Below the pieces are notes generated by a model, which was not told the DNA's origin, made no database searches, and saw only the letters and a list, made by a program, of their open reading frames with translations. From assembly GCA_964057225.1 (NCBI GenBank), contig OZ059899.1:372001-436000 (forward strand): a DNA stretch of 64,000 nt. The letters are read 5' to 3'. Made by a program: the position numbers and the translations under genes. Of the stretch, positions 12,801 through 25,168 are shown in pieces (the first letter of the stretch is position 1; every line of letters starts with the position of its first letter). This DNA is from Auanema rhodensis. Its lineage: Eukaryota > Nematoda > Chromadorea > Rhabditida > Rhabditidae.

Positions 12801-13376
12801 TTTATCTTTCACGTGAAGCGAGTTACATACCAAGGGCACATCACGTGTACATTTAATTAGCATAAATTAAAGTTCACGTAAATTTCAAAGTCATGGTTAC
12901 CATGCACCAATATCAATAAAAATTTGTTTTTAGACTAATATGGACATGGGGAATCTAATTTTGGAAACCGAATCTCTTTATCTTTCACGTGAAGCGAGTT
13001 ACATACCAAGTGCACATCACGTGTACATTTAATTAGCATAAATTAAAGTTCACGTAAATTTCAAAGTCATGGTTACCATGCACCAATATCAATAAAAATT
13101 TGTTTTTAGACTAATATGGACATGGGGAATCTAATTTTGAAAACCGCATCTCTTTATCTCTCACGTGAAGCGAGTTACATACCAAGGGCACATCACGTGT
13201 ACATTTAATTAGCATAAATTGAAGTTCACGTAAATTTCAAAGTCATGGTTACCATGAACCAATATCAATAAAAATTTGTTTTTAGACTAATATGGACATG
13301 GGGTATCTAATTTTGAAAACCGCATCTCTTTATCTTTCACGTGAAGCGAGTTACATACCAAGTGCACATCACGTGT
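9857..13376 (+). repeat. Rearranged HOR derivatives, M57-M76
   Basis: M57-M62 (C118, A93, A103, G116+A123, G163, G163) repeat M48-M53 with a 9-monomer shift (8,273-9,328 against 9,857-10,912). M63-M68 then reiterate the G163/G163/G116+A123 module. M70-M76 (12,145-13,376) is another A103-to-T104 block, equal to M50-M56 without C137. Private changes include C95 at 11,089 and T74 on a C136 monomer at 11,793. The pattern is that of successive unequal exchanges between copies of the same tail block. Confidence 0.8.
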
Positions 13377-14608
13377 ACATTTAATTAGCATAAATTAAAG
13401 TTCACGTAAATTTCAAAGTCATGGTTACCATGAACCAATATCAATAAAAATTTTTTTTTAGACTAATATGGACATGGGGAATCTAATTTTGAAAACCGCA
13501 TCTCTTTATCTTTCACGTGAAGCGAGTTACATACCAAGTGCACATCACGTGTACATTTAATTAGCATAAATTAAAGTTCACGTAAATTTCAAAGTCATGG
13601 TTACCATGCACAAATATCAATAAAAATTTGTTTTTAGACTAATATGGACATGGGGAATCTAATTTTGAAAACCGCATCTCTTTATCTTTCACGTGAAGCG
13701 AGTTACATACCAAGTGCACATCACGTGTACATTTAATTAGCATAAATTAAAATTCACGTAAATTTCAAAGTCATGGTTACCATGCACCAATATCAATAAA
13801 AATTTGTTTTTAGACTAATATGGACATGGGAAATCTAATTTTGAAAACCGCATCTCTTTATCTTTCACGTGAAGCGAGTTACATACCAAGTGCACATCAC
13901 GTGTACATTTAATTTGTATAAATTAAAGTTCACGTAAATTTCAAAGTCATGGTTACCATGAACCAATATCAATAAAAATTTGTTTTTAGACTAATATGGA
14001 CATGGGGAATCTAATTTTGAAAACCGCATCTCTTTATCTTTCACGTGAAGCAAGTTACATACCAAGTGCACATCACGTGTACATTTAATTAGCATAAACT
14101 AAAGTTCACGTAAATTTCAAAGTCATGGTTACCATGCACCAATATCAATAAAAATTTGTTTTTAGACTAATATGGACATAGGGAATCTAATTTTGAAAAC
14201 CGCATCTCTTTATCTTTCACGTGAAGCGAGTTACATACCAAGTGCACATCACGTGTACATTTAATTAGCATAAATTAAAGTTCACGTAAATTTCAAAGTC
14301 ATGGTTACCATGCACCAATATCAATAAAAATTTGTTTTTAGACTAATATGGACATGGGGAATCTAATTTTGAAAACCGCATCTCTTTATCTCTCACGTGA
14401 AGCGAGTTACATACCAAGGGCACATCACGTGTACATTTAATTAGCATAAATTGAAGTTCACGTAAATTTCAAAGTCATGGTTACCATGAACCAATATCAA
14501 TAAAAATTTGTTTTTAGACTAATATGGACATGGGGTATCTAATTTTGAAAACCGCATCTCTTTATCTTTCACGTGAAGCGAGTTACATACCAAGTGCACA
14601 TCACGTGT
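13377..14608 (+). repeat. HOR start block with diverged monomers, M77-M83
   Basis: M77 (T78) and M78 (A60) open a new HOR copy directly after a T104 monomer. M79-M81 do not follow the HOR order and are unusually diverged: M79 has A24 and A103; M80 (13,905) has T11, T13 and A148; M81 (14,081) has C19 and A100. M82-M83 (C136+G163, then G21+T104) restore the HOR tail. A short inserted or poorly homogenised segment is the likely reading. Confidence 0.75.
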
Positions 14609-17600
14609 ACATTTAATTAGCATAAATTAAAGTTCACGTAAATTTCAAAGTCATGGTTACCATGAACCAATATCAATAAAAATTTTTTTTTAGACTAATA
14701 TGGACATGGGGAATCTAATTTTGAAAACCGCATCTCTTTATCTTTCACGTGAAGCGAGTTACATACCAAGTGCACATCACGTGTACATTTAATTAGCATA
14801 AATTAAAGTTCACGTAAATTTCAAAGTCATGGTTACCATGCACAAATATCAATAAAAATTTGTTTTTAGACTAATATGGACATGGGGAATCTAATTTTGA
14901 AAACCGCATCTCTTTATCTTTCACGTGAAGCGAGTTACATACCAAGTGCACATCACGTGTACATTTAATTAGCATAAATTGAAGTTCACGTAAATTTCAA
15001 AGTCATGGTTACCATGAACCAATATCAATAAAAATTTGTTTTTAGACTAATATGGACATGGGGAATCTAATTTTGAAAACCGCATCTCTTTATCTTTCAC
15101 GTGAAGCGAGTTACATACCAAGGGCACATCACGTGTACATTTAATTAGCATAAATTAAAGTTCACGTAAATTTCAAAGTCATGGTTACCATGCACCAATA
15201 TCAATAAAAATTTGTTTTTAGACTAATATGGACATGGGGAATCTAATTTTGAAAACCGCATCTCTTTATCTTTCACGTGAAGCGAGTTACATACCAAGGG
15301 CACATCACGTGTACATTTAATTAGCATAAATTAAAGTTCACGTAAATTTCAAAGTCATGGTTACCATGCACCAATATCAATAAAAATTTGTTTTTAGACT
15401 AATATGGACATGGGGAATCTAATTTTGAAAACCGCATCTCTTTATCTTTCACGTGAAGCGAGTTACATACCAAGTGCACATCACGTGTACATTTAATTAG
15501 CATAAATTAAAGTTCACGTAAATTTCAAAGTCATGGTTACCATGCACCAATATCAATAAAAATTTGTTTTTAGACTAATATGGACATGGGGAATCTAATT
15601 TTGAAAACCGCATCTCTTTATCTTTCACGTGAAGCGAGTTACATACCAAGGGCACATCACGTGTACATTTAATTAGCATAAATTAAAGTTCACGTAAATT
15701 TCAAAGTCATGGTTACCATGCACCAATATCAATAAAAATTTGTTTTTAGACTAATATGGACATGGGGAATCTAATTTTGAAAACCGCATCTCTTTATCTT
15801 TCACGTGAAGCGAGTTACATACCAAGGGCACATCACGTGTACATTTAATTAGCATAAATTAAAGTTCACGTAAATTTCAAAGTCATGGTTACCATGCACC
15901 AATATCAATAAAAATTTGTTTTTAGACTAATATGGACATGGGGAATCTAATTTTGGAAACCGAATCTCTTTATCTTTCACGTGAAGCGAGTTACATACCA
16001 AGTGCACATCACGTGTACATTTAATTAGCATAAATTAAAGTTCACGTAAATTTCAAAGTCATGGTTACCATGCACCAATATCAATAAAAATTTGTTTTGA
16101 GACTAATATGGACATGGGGAATCTAATTTTGAAAACCGCATCTCTTTATCTTTCACGTGAAGCGAGTTACATACCAAGGGCACATCACGTGTACATTTAA
16201 TTAGCATAAATTAAAGTTCACGTAAATTTCAAAGTCATGGTTACCATGCACCAATATCAATAAAAATTTGTTTTTAGACTAATATGGACATGGGGAATCT
16301 AATTTTGAAAACCGCATCTCTTTATCTTTCACGTGAAGCGAGTTACATACCAAGGGCACATCACGTGTACATTTAATTAGCATAAATTAAAATTCACGTA
16401 AATTTCAAAGTCATGGTTACCATGCACCAATATCAATAAAAATTTGTTTTTAGACTAATATGGACATGGGGAATCTAATTTTGAAAACCGCATCTCTTTA
16501 TCTTTCACGTGAAGCGAGTTACATACCAAGTGCACATCTCGTGTACATTTAATTAGCATAAATTAAAGTTCACGTAAATTTCAAAGTCATGGTTACCATG
16601 AACCAATATCAATGAATATTTGTTTTTAGACTAATATGGACATGGGGAATCTAATTTTGAAAACCGCATCTCTTTATCTCTCACGTGAAGCGAGTTACAT
16701 ACCAAGGGCACATCACGTGTACATTTAATTAGCATAAATTGAAGTTCACGTAAATTTCAAAGTCATGGTTACCATGAACCAATATCAATAAAAATTTGTT
16801 TTTAGACTAATATGGACATGAGGAATCTAATTTTGAAAACCGCATCTCTTCATCTTTCACGTGAAGCGAGTTACATACCAAGTGCACATCACGTGTACAT
16901 TTAATTAGCATAAATTAAAGTTCACGTAAATTTCAAAGTCATGGTTACCATGAACCAATATCAATAAAATTTTGTTTTTAGACTAATATGGACATGGGGA
17001 ATCTCATTTTGAAAACCGCATCTCTTTATCTTTCACGTGAAGCGAGTTACATACCAAGTGCACATCACGTGTACATTTAATTAGCATAAATTAAAGTTCA
17101 CGTAAATTTCAAAGTCATGGTTACCATGAACCAATATCAATAAAAATTTGTTTTTAGACTAATATGGACATGAGGAATCTAATTTTGAAAACCGCATCTC
17201 TTCATCTTTCACGTGAAGCGAGTTACATACCAAGTGCACATCACGTGTACATTTAATTAGCATAAATTAAAGTTCACGTAAATTTCAAAGTCATGGTTAC
17301 CATGAACCAATATCAATAAAAATTTGTTTTTAGACTAATATGGACATGGGGAATCTAATTTTGGAAACCGCATCTCTTTATCTTTCACGTGAAGCGAGTT
17401 ACATACCAAGTGCACATCACGTGTACATTTAATTAGCATAAATTGAAGTTCACGTAAATTTCAAAGTCATGGTTACCATGAACCAATATCAATAAAAATT
17501 TGTTTTTAGACTAATATGGACATGGGGAATCTAATTTTGAAAACCGCATCTCTTTATCTTTCACGTGAAGCGAGTTACATACCAAGTGCACATCACGTGT

Positions 17601-19008
17601 ACATTTAATTAGCATAAATTAAAGTTCACGTAAATTTCAAAGTCATGGTTACCATGCACCAATATCAATAAAAATTTGTTTTTAGACTAATATAGACATG
17701 GGGAATCTAATTTTGAACACCGCATCTCTTTATCTTTCACGTGAAGCGAGTTACATACCAAGTGCACATCACGTGTACATTTAATTAGCATAAATTAAAG
17801 TTCACGTAAATTTCAAAGTCATGGTTACCATGCACCAATATCAATAAAAATTTGTTTTTAGACTAATAAGGACATGGGGAATCTAATTTTGAAAACCGCA
17901 TCTCTTTATCTTTCACGTGAAGCGAGTTACATACCAAGTGCACATCACGTGTACATTTAATTAGCATAAATTAAAGTTCACGTAAATTTCAAAGTCATGG
18001 TTACCATGCACCAATATCAATAAAAATTTGTTTTTAGACTAATATGGACATGGGGAATCTAATTTTGGAAACCGAATCTCTTTATCTTTCACGTGAAGCG
18101 AGTTACATACCAAGTGCACATCACGTGTACATTTAATTAGCATAAATTAAAGTTCACGTAAATTTCAAAGTCATGGTTACCATGCACCAATATCAATAAA
18201 AATTTGTTTTTAGACTAATATGGACATGGGGAATCTAATTTTGAAAACCGCATCTCTTTATCTTTCACGTGAAGCGAGTTACATACCAAGGGCACATCAC
18301 GTGTACATTTAATTAGCATAAATTAAAGTTCACGTAAATTTCAAAGTCATGGTTACCATGCACCAATATCAATAAAAATTTGTTTTTAGACTAATATGGA
18401 CATGGGGAATCTAATTTTGAAAACCGCATCTCTTTATCTTTCACGTGAAGCGAGTTACATACCAAGGGCACATCACGTGTACATTTAATTAGCATAAATT
18501 AAAGTTCACGTAAATTTCAAAGTCATGGTTACCATGCACCAATATCAATAAAAATTTGTTTTTAGACTAATATGGACATGGGGAATCTAATTTTGGAAAC
18601 CGAATCTCTTTATCTTTCACGTGAAGCGAGTTACATACCAAGTGCACATCACGTGTACATTTAATTAGCATAAATTAAAGTTCACGTAAATTTCAAAGTC
18701 ATGGTTACCATGCACCAATATCAATAAAAATTTGTTTTTAGACTAATATGGACATGGGGAATCTAATTTTGAAAACCGCATCTCTTTATCTCTCACGTGA
18801 AGCGAGTTACATACCAAGGGCACATCACGTGTACATTTAATTAGCATAAATTAAAGTTCACGTAAATTTCAAAGTCATGGTTACCATGCACCAATATCAA
18901 TAAAAATTTGTTTTTAGACTAATATGGACATGGGGTATCTAATTTTGAAAACCGCATCTCTTTATCTTTCACGTGAAGCGAGTTACATACCAAGTGCACA
19001 TCACGTGT
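14609..19008 (+). repeat. 25-monomer HOR copy (4,400 bp), M84-M108
   Basis: This copy follows the 26-monomer order with the A103 monomer missing between A93 (17,777) and G116+A123 (17,953). M82-M98 (14,257-17,248) recur as M107-M123 (18,657-21,648), 25 monomers further on. Private changes are G83 at 16,017, A24 at 16,369 and A94 at 17,601. The last monomer (18,833) carries T104 but has A21 and C57 instead of the usual G21 and A57, so its left half looks converted to the consensus type. Confidence 0.85.
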
Positions 19009-21648
19009 ACATTTAATTAGCATAAATTAAAGTTCACGTAAATTTCAAAGTCATGGTTACCATGAACCAATATCAATAAAAATTTTTTTTTAGACTAATA
19101 TGGACATGGGGAATCTAATTTTGAAAACCGCATCTCTTTATCTTTCACGTGAAGCGAGTTACATACCAAGTGCACATCATGTGTACATTTAATTAGCATA
19201 AATTAAAGTTCACGTAAATTTCAAAGTCATGGTTACCATGCACAAATATCAATAAAAATTTGTTTTTAGACTAATATGGACATGGGGAATCTAATTTTGA
19301 AAACCGCATCTCTTTATCTTTCACGTGAAGCGAGTTACATACCAAGTGCACATCACGTGTACATTTAATTAGCATAAATTGAAGTTCACGTAAATTTCAA
19401 AGTCATGGTTACCATGAACCAATATCAATAAAAATTTGTTTTTAGACTAATATGGACATGGGGAATCTAATTTTGAAAACCGCATCTCTTTATCTTTCAC
19501 GTGAAGCGAGTTACATACCAAGGGCACATCACGTGTACATTTAATTAGCATAAATTAAAGTTCACGTAAATTTCAAAGTCATGGTTACCATGCACCAATA
19601 TCAATAAAAATTTGTTTTTAGACTAATATGGACATGGGGAATCTAATTTTGAAAACCGCATCTCTTTATCTTTCACGTGAAGCGAGTTACATACCAAGGG
19701 CACATCACGTGTACATTTAATTAGCATAAATTAAAGTTCACGTAAATTTCAAAGTCATGGTTACCATGCACCAATATCAATAAAAATTTGTTTTTAGACT
19801 AATATGGACATGGGGAATCTAATTTTGAAAACCGCATCTCTTTATCTTTCACGTGAAGCGAGTTACATACCAAGTGCACATCACGTGTACATTTAATTAG
19901 CATAAATTAAAGTTCACGTAAATTTCAAAGTCATGGTTACCATGCACCAATATCAATAAAAATTTGTTTTTAGACTAATATGGACATGGGGAATCTAATT
20001 TTGAAAACCGCATCTCTTTATCTTTCACGTGAAGCGAGTTACATACCAAGGGCACATCACGTGTACATTTAATTAGCATAAATTAAAGTTCACGTAAATT
20101 TCAAAGTCATGGTTACCATGCACCAATATCAATAAAAATTTGTTTTTAGACTAATATGGACATGGGGAATCTAATTTTGAAAACCGCATCTCTTTATCTT
20201 TCACGTGAAGCGAGTTACATACCAAGGGCACATCACGTGTACATTTAATTAGCATAAATTAAAGTTCACGTAAATTTCAAAGTCATGGTTACCATGCACC
20301 AATATCAATAAAAATTTGTTTTTAGACTAATATGGACATGGGGAATCTAATTTTGGAAACCGAATCTCTTTATCTTTCACGTGAAGCGAGTTACATACCA
20401 AGTGCACATCACGTGTACATTTAATTAGCATAAATTAAAGTTCACGTAAATTTCAAAGTCATGGTTACCATGCACCAATATCAATAAAAATTTGTTTTTA
20501 GACTAATATGGACATGGGGAATCTAATTTTGAAAACCGCATCTCTTTATCTTTCACGTGAAGCGAGTTACATACCAAGGGCACATCACGTGTACATTTAA
20601 TTAGCATAAATTAAAGTTCACGTAAATTTCAAAGTCATGGTTACCATGCACCAATATCAATAAAAATTTGTTTTTAGACTAATATGGACATGGGGAATCT
20701 AATTTTGAAAACCGCATCTCTTTATCTTTCACGTGAAGCGAGTTACATACCAAGGGCACATCACGTGTACATTTAATTAGCATAAATTAAAGTTCACGTA
20801 AATTTCAAAGTCATGGTTACCATGCACCAATATCAATAAAAATTTGTTTTTAGACTAATATGGACATGGGGAATCTAATTTTGAAAACCGCATCTCTTTA
20901 TCTTTCACGTGAAGCGAGTTACATACCAAGTGCACATCTCGTGTACATTTAATTAGCATAAATTAAAGTTCACGTAAATTTCAAAGTCATGGTTACCATG
21001 AACCAATATCAATGAATATTTGTTTTTAGACTAATATGGACATGGGGAATCTAATTTTGAAAACCGCATCTCTTTATCTCTCACGTGAAGCGAGTTACAT
21101 ACCAAGGGCACATCACGTGTACATTTAATTAGCATAAATTGAAGTTCACGTAAATTTCAAAGTCATGGTTACCATGAACCAATATCAATAAAAATTTGTT
21201 TTTAGACTAATATGGACATGAGGAATCTAATTTTGAAAACCGCATCTCTTCATCTTTCACGTGAAGCGAGTTACATACCAAGTGCACATCACGTGTACAT
21301 TTAATTAGCATAAATTAAAGTTCACGTAAATTTCAAAGTCATGGTTACCATGAACCAATATCAATAAAATTTTGTTTTTAGACTAATATGGACATGGGGA
21401 ATCTCATTTTGAAAACCGCATCTCTTTATCTTTCACGTGAAGCGAGTTACATACCAAGTGCACATCACGTGTACATTTAATTAGCATAAATTAAAGTTCA
21501 CGTAAATTTCAAAGTCATGGTTACCATGAACCAATATCAATAAAAATTTGTTTTTAGACTAATATGGACATGAGGAATCTAATTTTGAAAACCGCATCTC
21601 TTCATCTTTCACGTGAAGCGAGTTACATACCAAGTGCACATCACGTGT
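19009..21648 (+). repeat. Truncated HOR copy, M109-M123
   Basis: The first 15 monomers of the 26-monomer order are present: T78, A60, G21+G163, G163, T163, G163, G163, G116+A123, G163, G163, T171, G70+T73+C136, G21+A101+C131, T74+C109, A101+C131. The copy then stops and the next monomer is plain G163. M109 has a private T172 that converts its ATCACGTG site to ATCATGTG, a CpG-to-TpG change. Confidence 0.8.
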
Positions 21649-22704
21649 ACATTTAATTAGCATAAATTAAAGTTCACGTAAATTTCAAAGTCATGGTTAC
21701 CATGCACCAATATCAATAAAAATTTGTTTTTAGACTAATATGGACATGGGGAATCTAATTTTGAAAACCGCATCTCTTTATCTTTCACGTGAAGCGAGTT
21801 ACATACCAAGGGCACATCACGTGTACATTTAATTAGCATAAATTAAAGTTCACGTAAATTTCAAAGTCATGGTTACCATGCACCAATATCAATAAAAATT
21901 TGTTTTTAGACTAATATGGACATGGGGAATCTAATTTTGAAAACCGCATCTCTTTATCTTTCACGTGAAGCGAGTTACATACCAAGTGCACATCTCGTGT
22001 ACATTTAATTAGCATAAATTAAAGTTCACGTAAATTTCAAAGTCATGGTTACCATGAACCAATATCAATGAATATTTGTTTTTAGACTAATATGGACATG
22101 GGGAATCTAATTTTGAAAACCGCATCTCTTTATCTCTCACGTGAAGCGAGTTACATACCAAGGGCACATCACGTGTACATTTAATTAGCATAAATTAAAG
22201 TTCACGTAAATTTCAAAGTCATGGTTACCATGAACCAATATCAATAAAAATTTGTTTTTAGACTAATATGGACATGAGGAATCTAATTTTGAAAACCGCA
22301 TCTCTTCATCTTTCACGTGAAGCGAGTTACATACCAAGTGCACATCACGTGTACATTTAATTAGCATAAATTAAAGTTCACGTAAATTTCAAAGTCATGG
22401 TTACCATGAACCAATATCAATAAAAATTTGTTTTTAGACTAATATGGACATGGGGAATCTAATTTTGGAAACCGCATCTCTTTATCTTTCACGTGAAGCG
22501 AGTTACATACCAAGTGCACATCACGTGTACATTTAATTAGCATAAATTGAAGTTCACGTAAATTTCAAAGTCATGGTTACCATGAACCAATATCAATAAA
22601 AATTTGTTTTTAGACTAATATGGACATGGGGAATCTAATTTTGAAAACCGCATCTCTTTATCTTTCACGTGAAGCGAGTTACATACCAAGTGCACATCAC
22701 GTGT
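21649..22704 (+). repeat. Domain A right edge, M124-M129
   Basis: The order is G163, T171, G70+T73+C136, A101+C131 (with A21), G116, G21. This is the middle of the 26-monomer HOR with the T74+C109 and A101+T171 monomers skipped. After M129 the diagnostic bases of domain A (G163, G116+A123, C136) stop, and none returns until 33,969. Confidence 0.75.
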
Positions 22705-25168
22705 ACATTTAATTAGCATAAATTAAAGTTCACGTAAATTTCAAAGTCATGGTTACCATGAACCAATATCAATAAAAATTTGTTTTTAGACTAATATGGA
22801 CATGGGGAATTTAATTTTGAAAACCGCATCTCTTTATCTTTCACGTGAAGCGAGTTACATACCAAGTGCACATCACGTGTACATTTAATTAGCATAAATT
22901 AAAGTTCACGTAAATTTCAAAGTCATGGTTACCATGCACCAATATCAATAAAAATTTGTTTTTTGACTAATATGGACATGGGGAATCTAATTTTGAAAAC
23001 CGCATCTCTTTATCTTTCACGTGAAGCGAGTTACATACCAAGTGCACATCACGTGTACATTTAATTAGCATAAATTAAAGTTCACGTAAATTTCAAAGTC
23101 ATGGTTACCATGCACCAATATCAATAAAAATTTGTTTTTAGACTAATATGATCATGATGAATCTAATTTTGAAAACCGCATCTCTTTATCTTTCACGTGA
23201 AGCGAGTTACATACCAAGTGCACATCACGTGTACATTTAATTAGCATAAATTAAAGTTCACGTAAATTTCAAAGTCATGGTTACCATGCACCAATATCAA
23301 TAAAAATTTGTTTTTAGACTAATATGGACATGGGAAATTTAATTTTGAGAACCGCATCTCTTCATCTTTCACGTGAAGCGAGTTACATACCAAGTGCACA
23401 TCACGTGTACATTTAATTAGCATAAATTGAAGTTCACGTAAATTTCAAAGTCATGGTTACCATGCACCAATATCAATAAAAATTTGTTTTTAGACTAATA
23501 TGGACATGGGGAATCTAATTTTGAAAACCGCATCTCTTTATCTTTCACGTGAAGCGAGTTACATACCAAGTGCACATCACGTGTACATTTAATTAGCATA
23601 AATTAAAGTTCACGTAAATTTTAAAGTCATGGTTACCATGAACCAATATCAATAAAAATTTGTTTTTAGACTAATATGGACATGGGGAATTTAATTTTGA
23701 AAACCGCATCTCTTTATCTTTCACGTGAAGCGAGTTACATACCAAGTGCACATCACGTGTACATTTAATTAGCATAAATTAAAGTTCACGTAAATTTCAA
23801 AGTCATGGTTACCATGAACCAATATCAATAAAAATTTGTTTTTTGACTAATATGGACATGGGGAATCTAATTTTGAAAACCGCATCTCTTTATCTTTCAC
23901 GTGAAGCGAGTTACATACCAAGTGCACATCACGTGTAAATTTAATTAGCATAAATTAAAGTTCACGTAAATTTCAAAGTCATGGTTACCATGAACCAATA
24001 TCAATAAAAATTCGTTTTTAGACTAATATGGACATGGGGAATCTAATTTTGAAAACCGCATCTCTTTATCTTTCACGTGAAGCGAGTTACATACCAAGTG
24101 CACATCACGTGTACATTTAATTAGCATAAATTAAAGTTCACGTAAATTTCAAAGTCATGGTTACCATGAACCAATATCAATAAAAATTTGTTTTTAGACT
24201 AATATGGACATGGGGAATCTAATTTTGAAAACCGCATCTCTTTATCTTTCACGTGAAGCGAGATACATACCAAGTGCACATCACGTGTACATTTAATTAG
24301 CATAAATTAAAGTTCACGTAAATTTCAAAGTCATGGTTACCATGAACCAATATCAATAAAAATTTGTTTTTAGACTAATATGGACATGGGGAATCTAATT
24401 TTGAAAACCGCATCTCTTTATCTTTCACGTGAAGCGAGTTACATACCAAGTGCACATCACGTGTACATTTAATTAGCATAAATTAAAGTTCACGTAAATT
24501 TCAAAGTCATGGTTACCATGAACCAATATCAATAAAAATTTGTTTTTAGACTAATATGGACATAGGGAATCTAATTTTGAAAACCGCATCTCTTTATCTT
24601 TCACGTGAAGCGAGTTACATACCAAGTGCACATCACGTGTACATTTAATTAGCATAAATTAAAGTTCACGTAAATTTCAAAGTCATGGTTACCATGAACC
24701 AATATCACTAAAAATTTGTTTTTAGACTAATATGGACATGGGGAATTTAATTTTGAAAACCGCATCTCTTTATCTTTCACGTGAAGCGAGTTACATACCA
24801 AGTGCACATCACGTGTACATTTAATTAGCATAAATTAAAGTTCACGTAAATTTCAAAGTCATGGTTACCATGCACCAATATCAATAAAAATTTGTTTTTT
24901 GACTAATATGGACATGGGGAATCTAATTTTGAAAACCGCATCTCTTTATCTTTCACGTGAAGCGAGTTACATACCAAGTGCACATCACGTGTACATTTAA
25001 TTAGCATAAATTAAAGTTCACGTAAATTTCAAAGTCATGGTTACCATGCACCAATATCAATAAAAATTTGTTTTTTGACTAATATGGACATGGGGAATCT
25101 AATTTTGAAAACCGCATCTCTTTATCTTTCACGTGAAGCGAGTTACATACCAAGTGCACATCACGTGT
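22705..25168 (+). repeat. Diverged junction zone of domain B, M130-M143
   Basis: The first T107 (22,705) and T84 (22,881) monomers appear here. Private changes are denser than anywhere else: M132 (23,057) has four close together (A95, T96, A101, T102); M133 has A103, T107, G117 and C131; M135 has T38; M137 has A2 and C77; M138 has A151; M140 has A100; M141 has C68. No HOR is obvious. Low homogeneity is usual at array edges or old junctions, so this may be an older boundary now buried inside the array. Confidence 0.75.
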
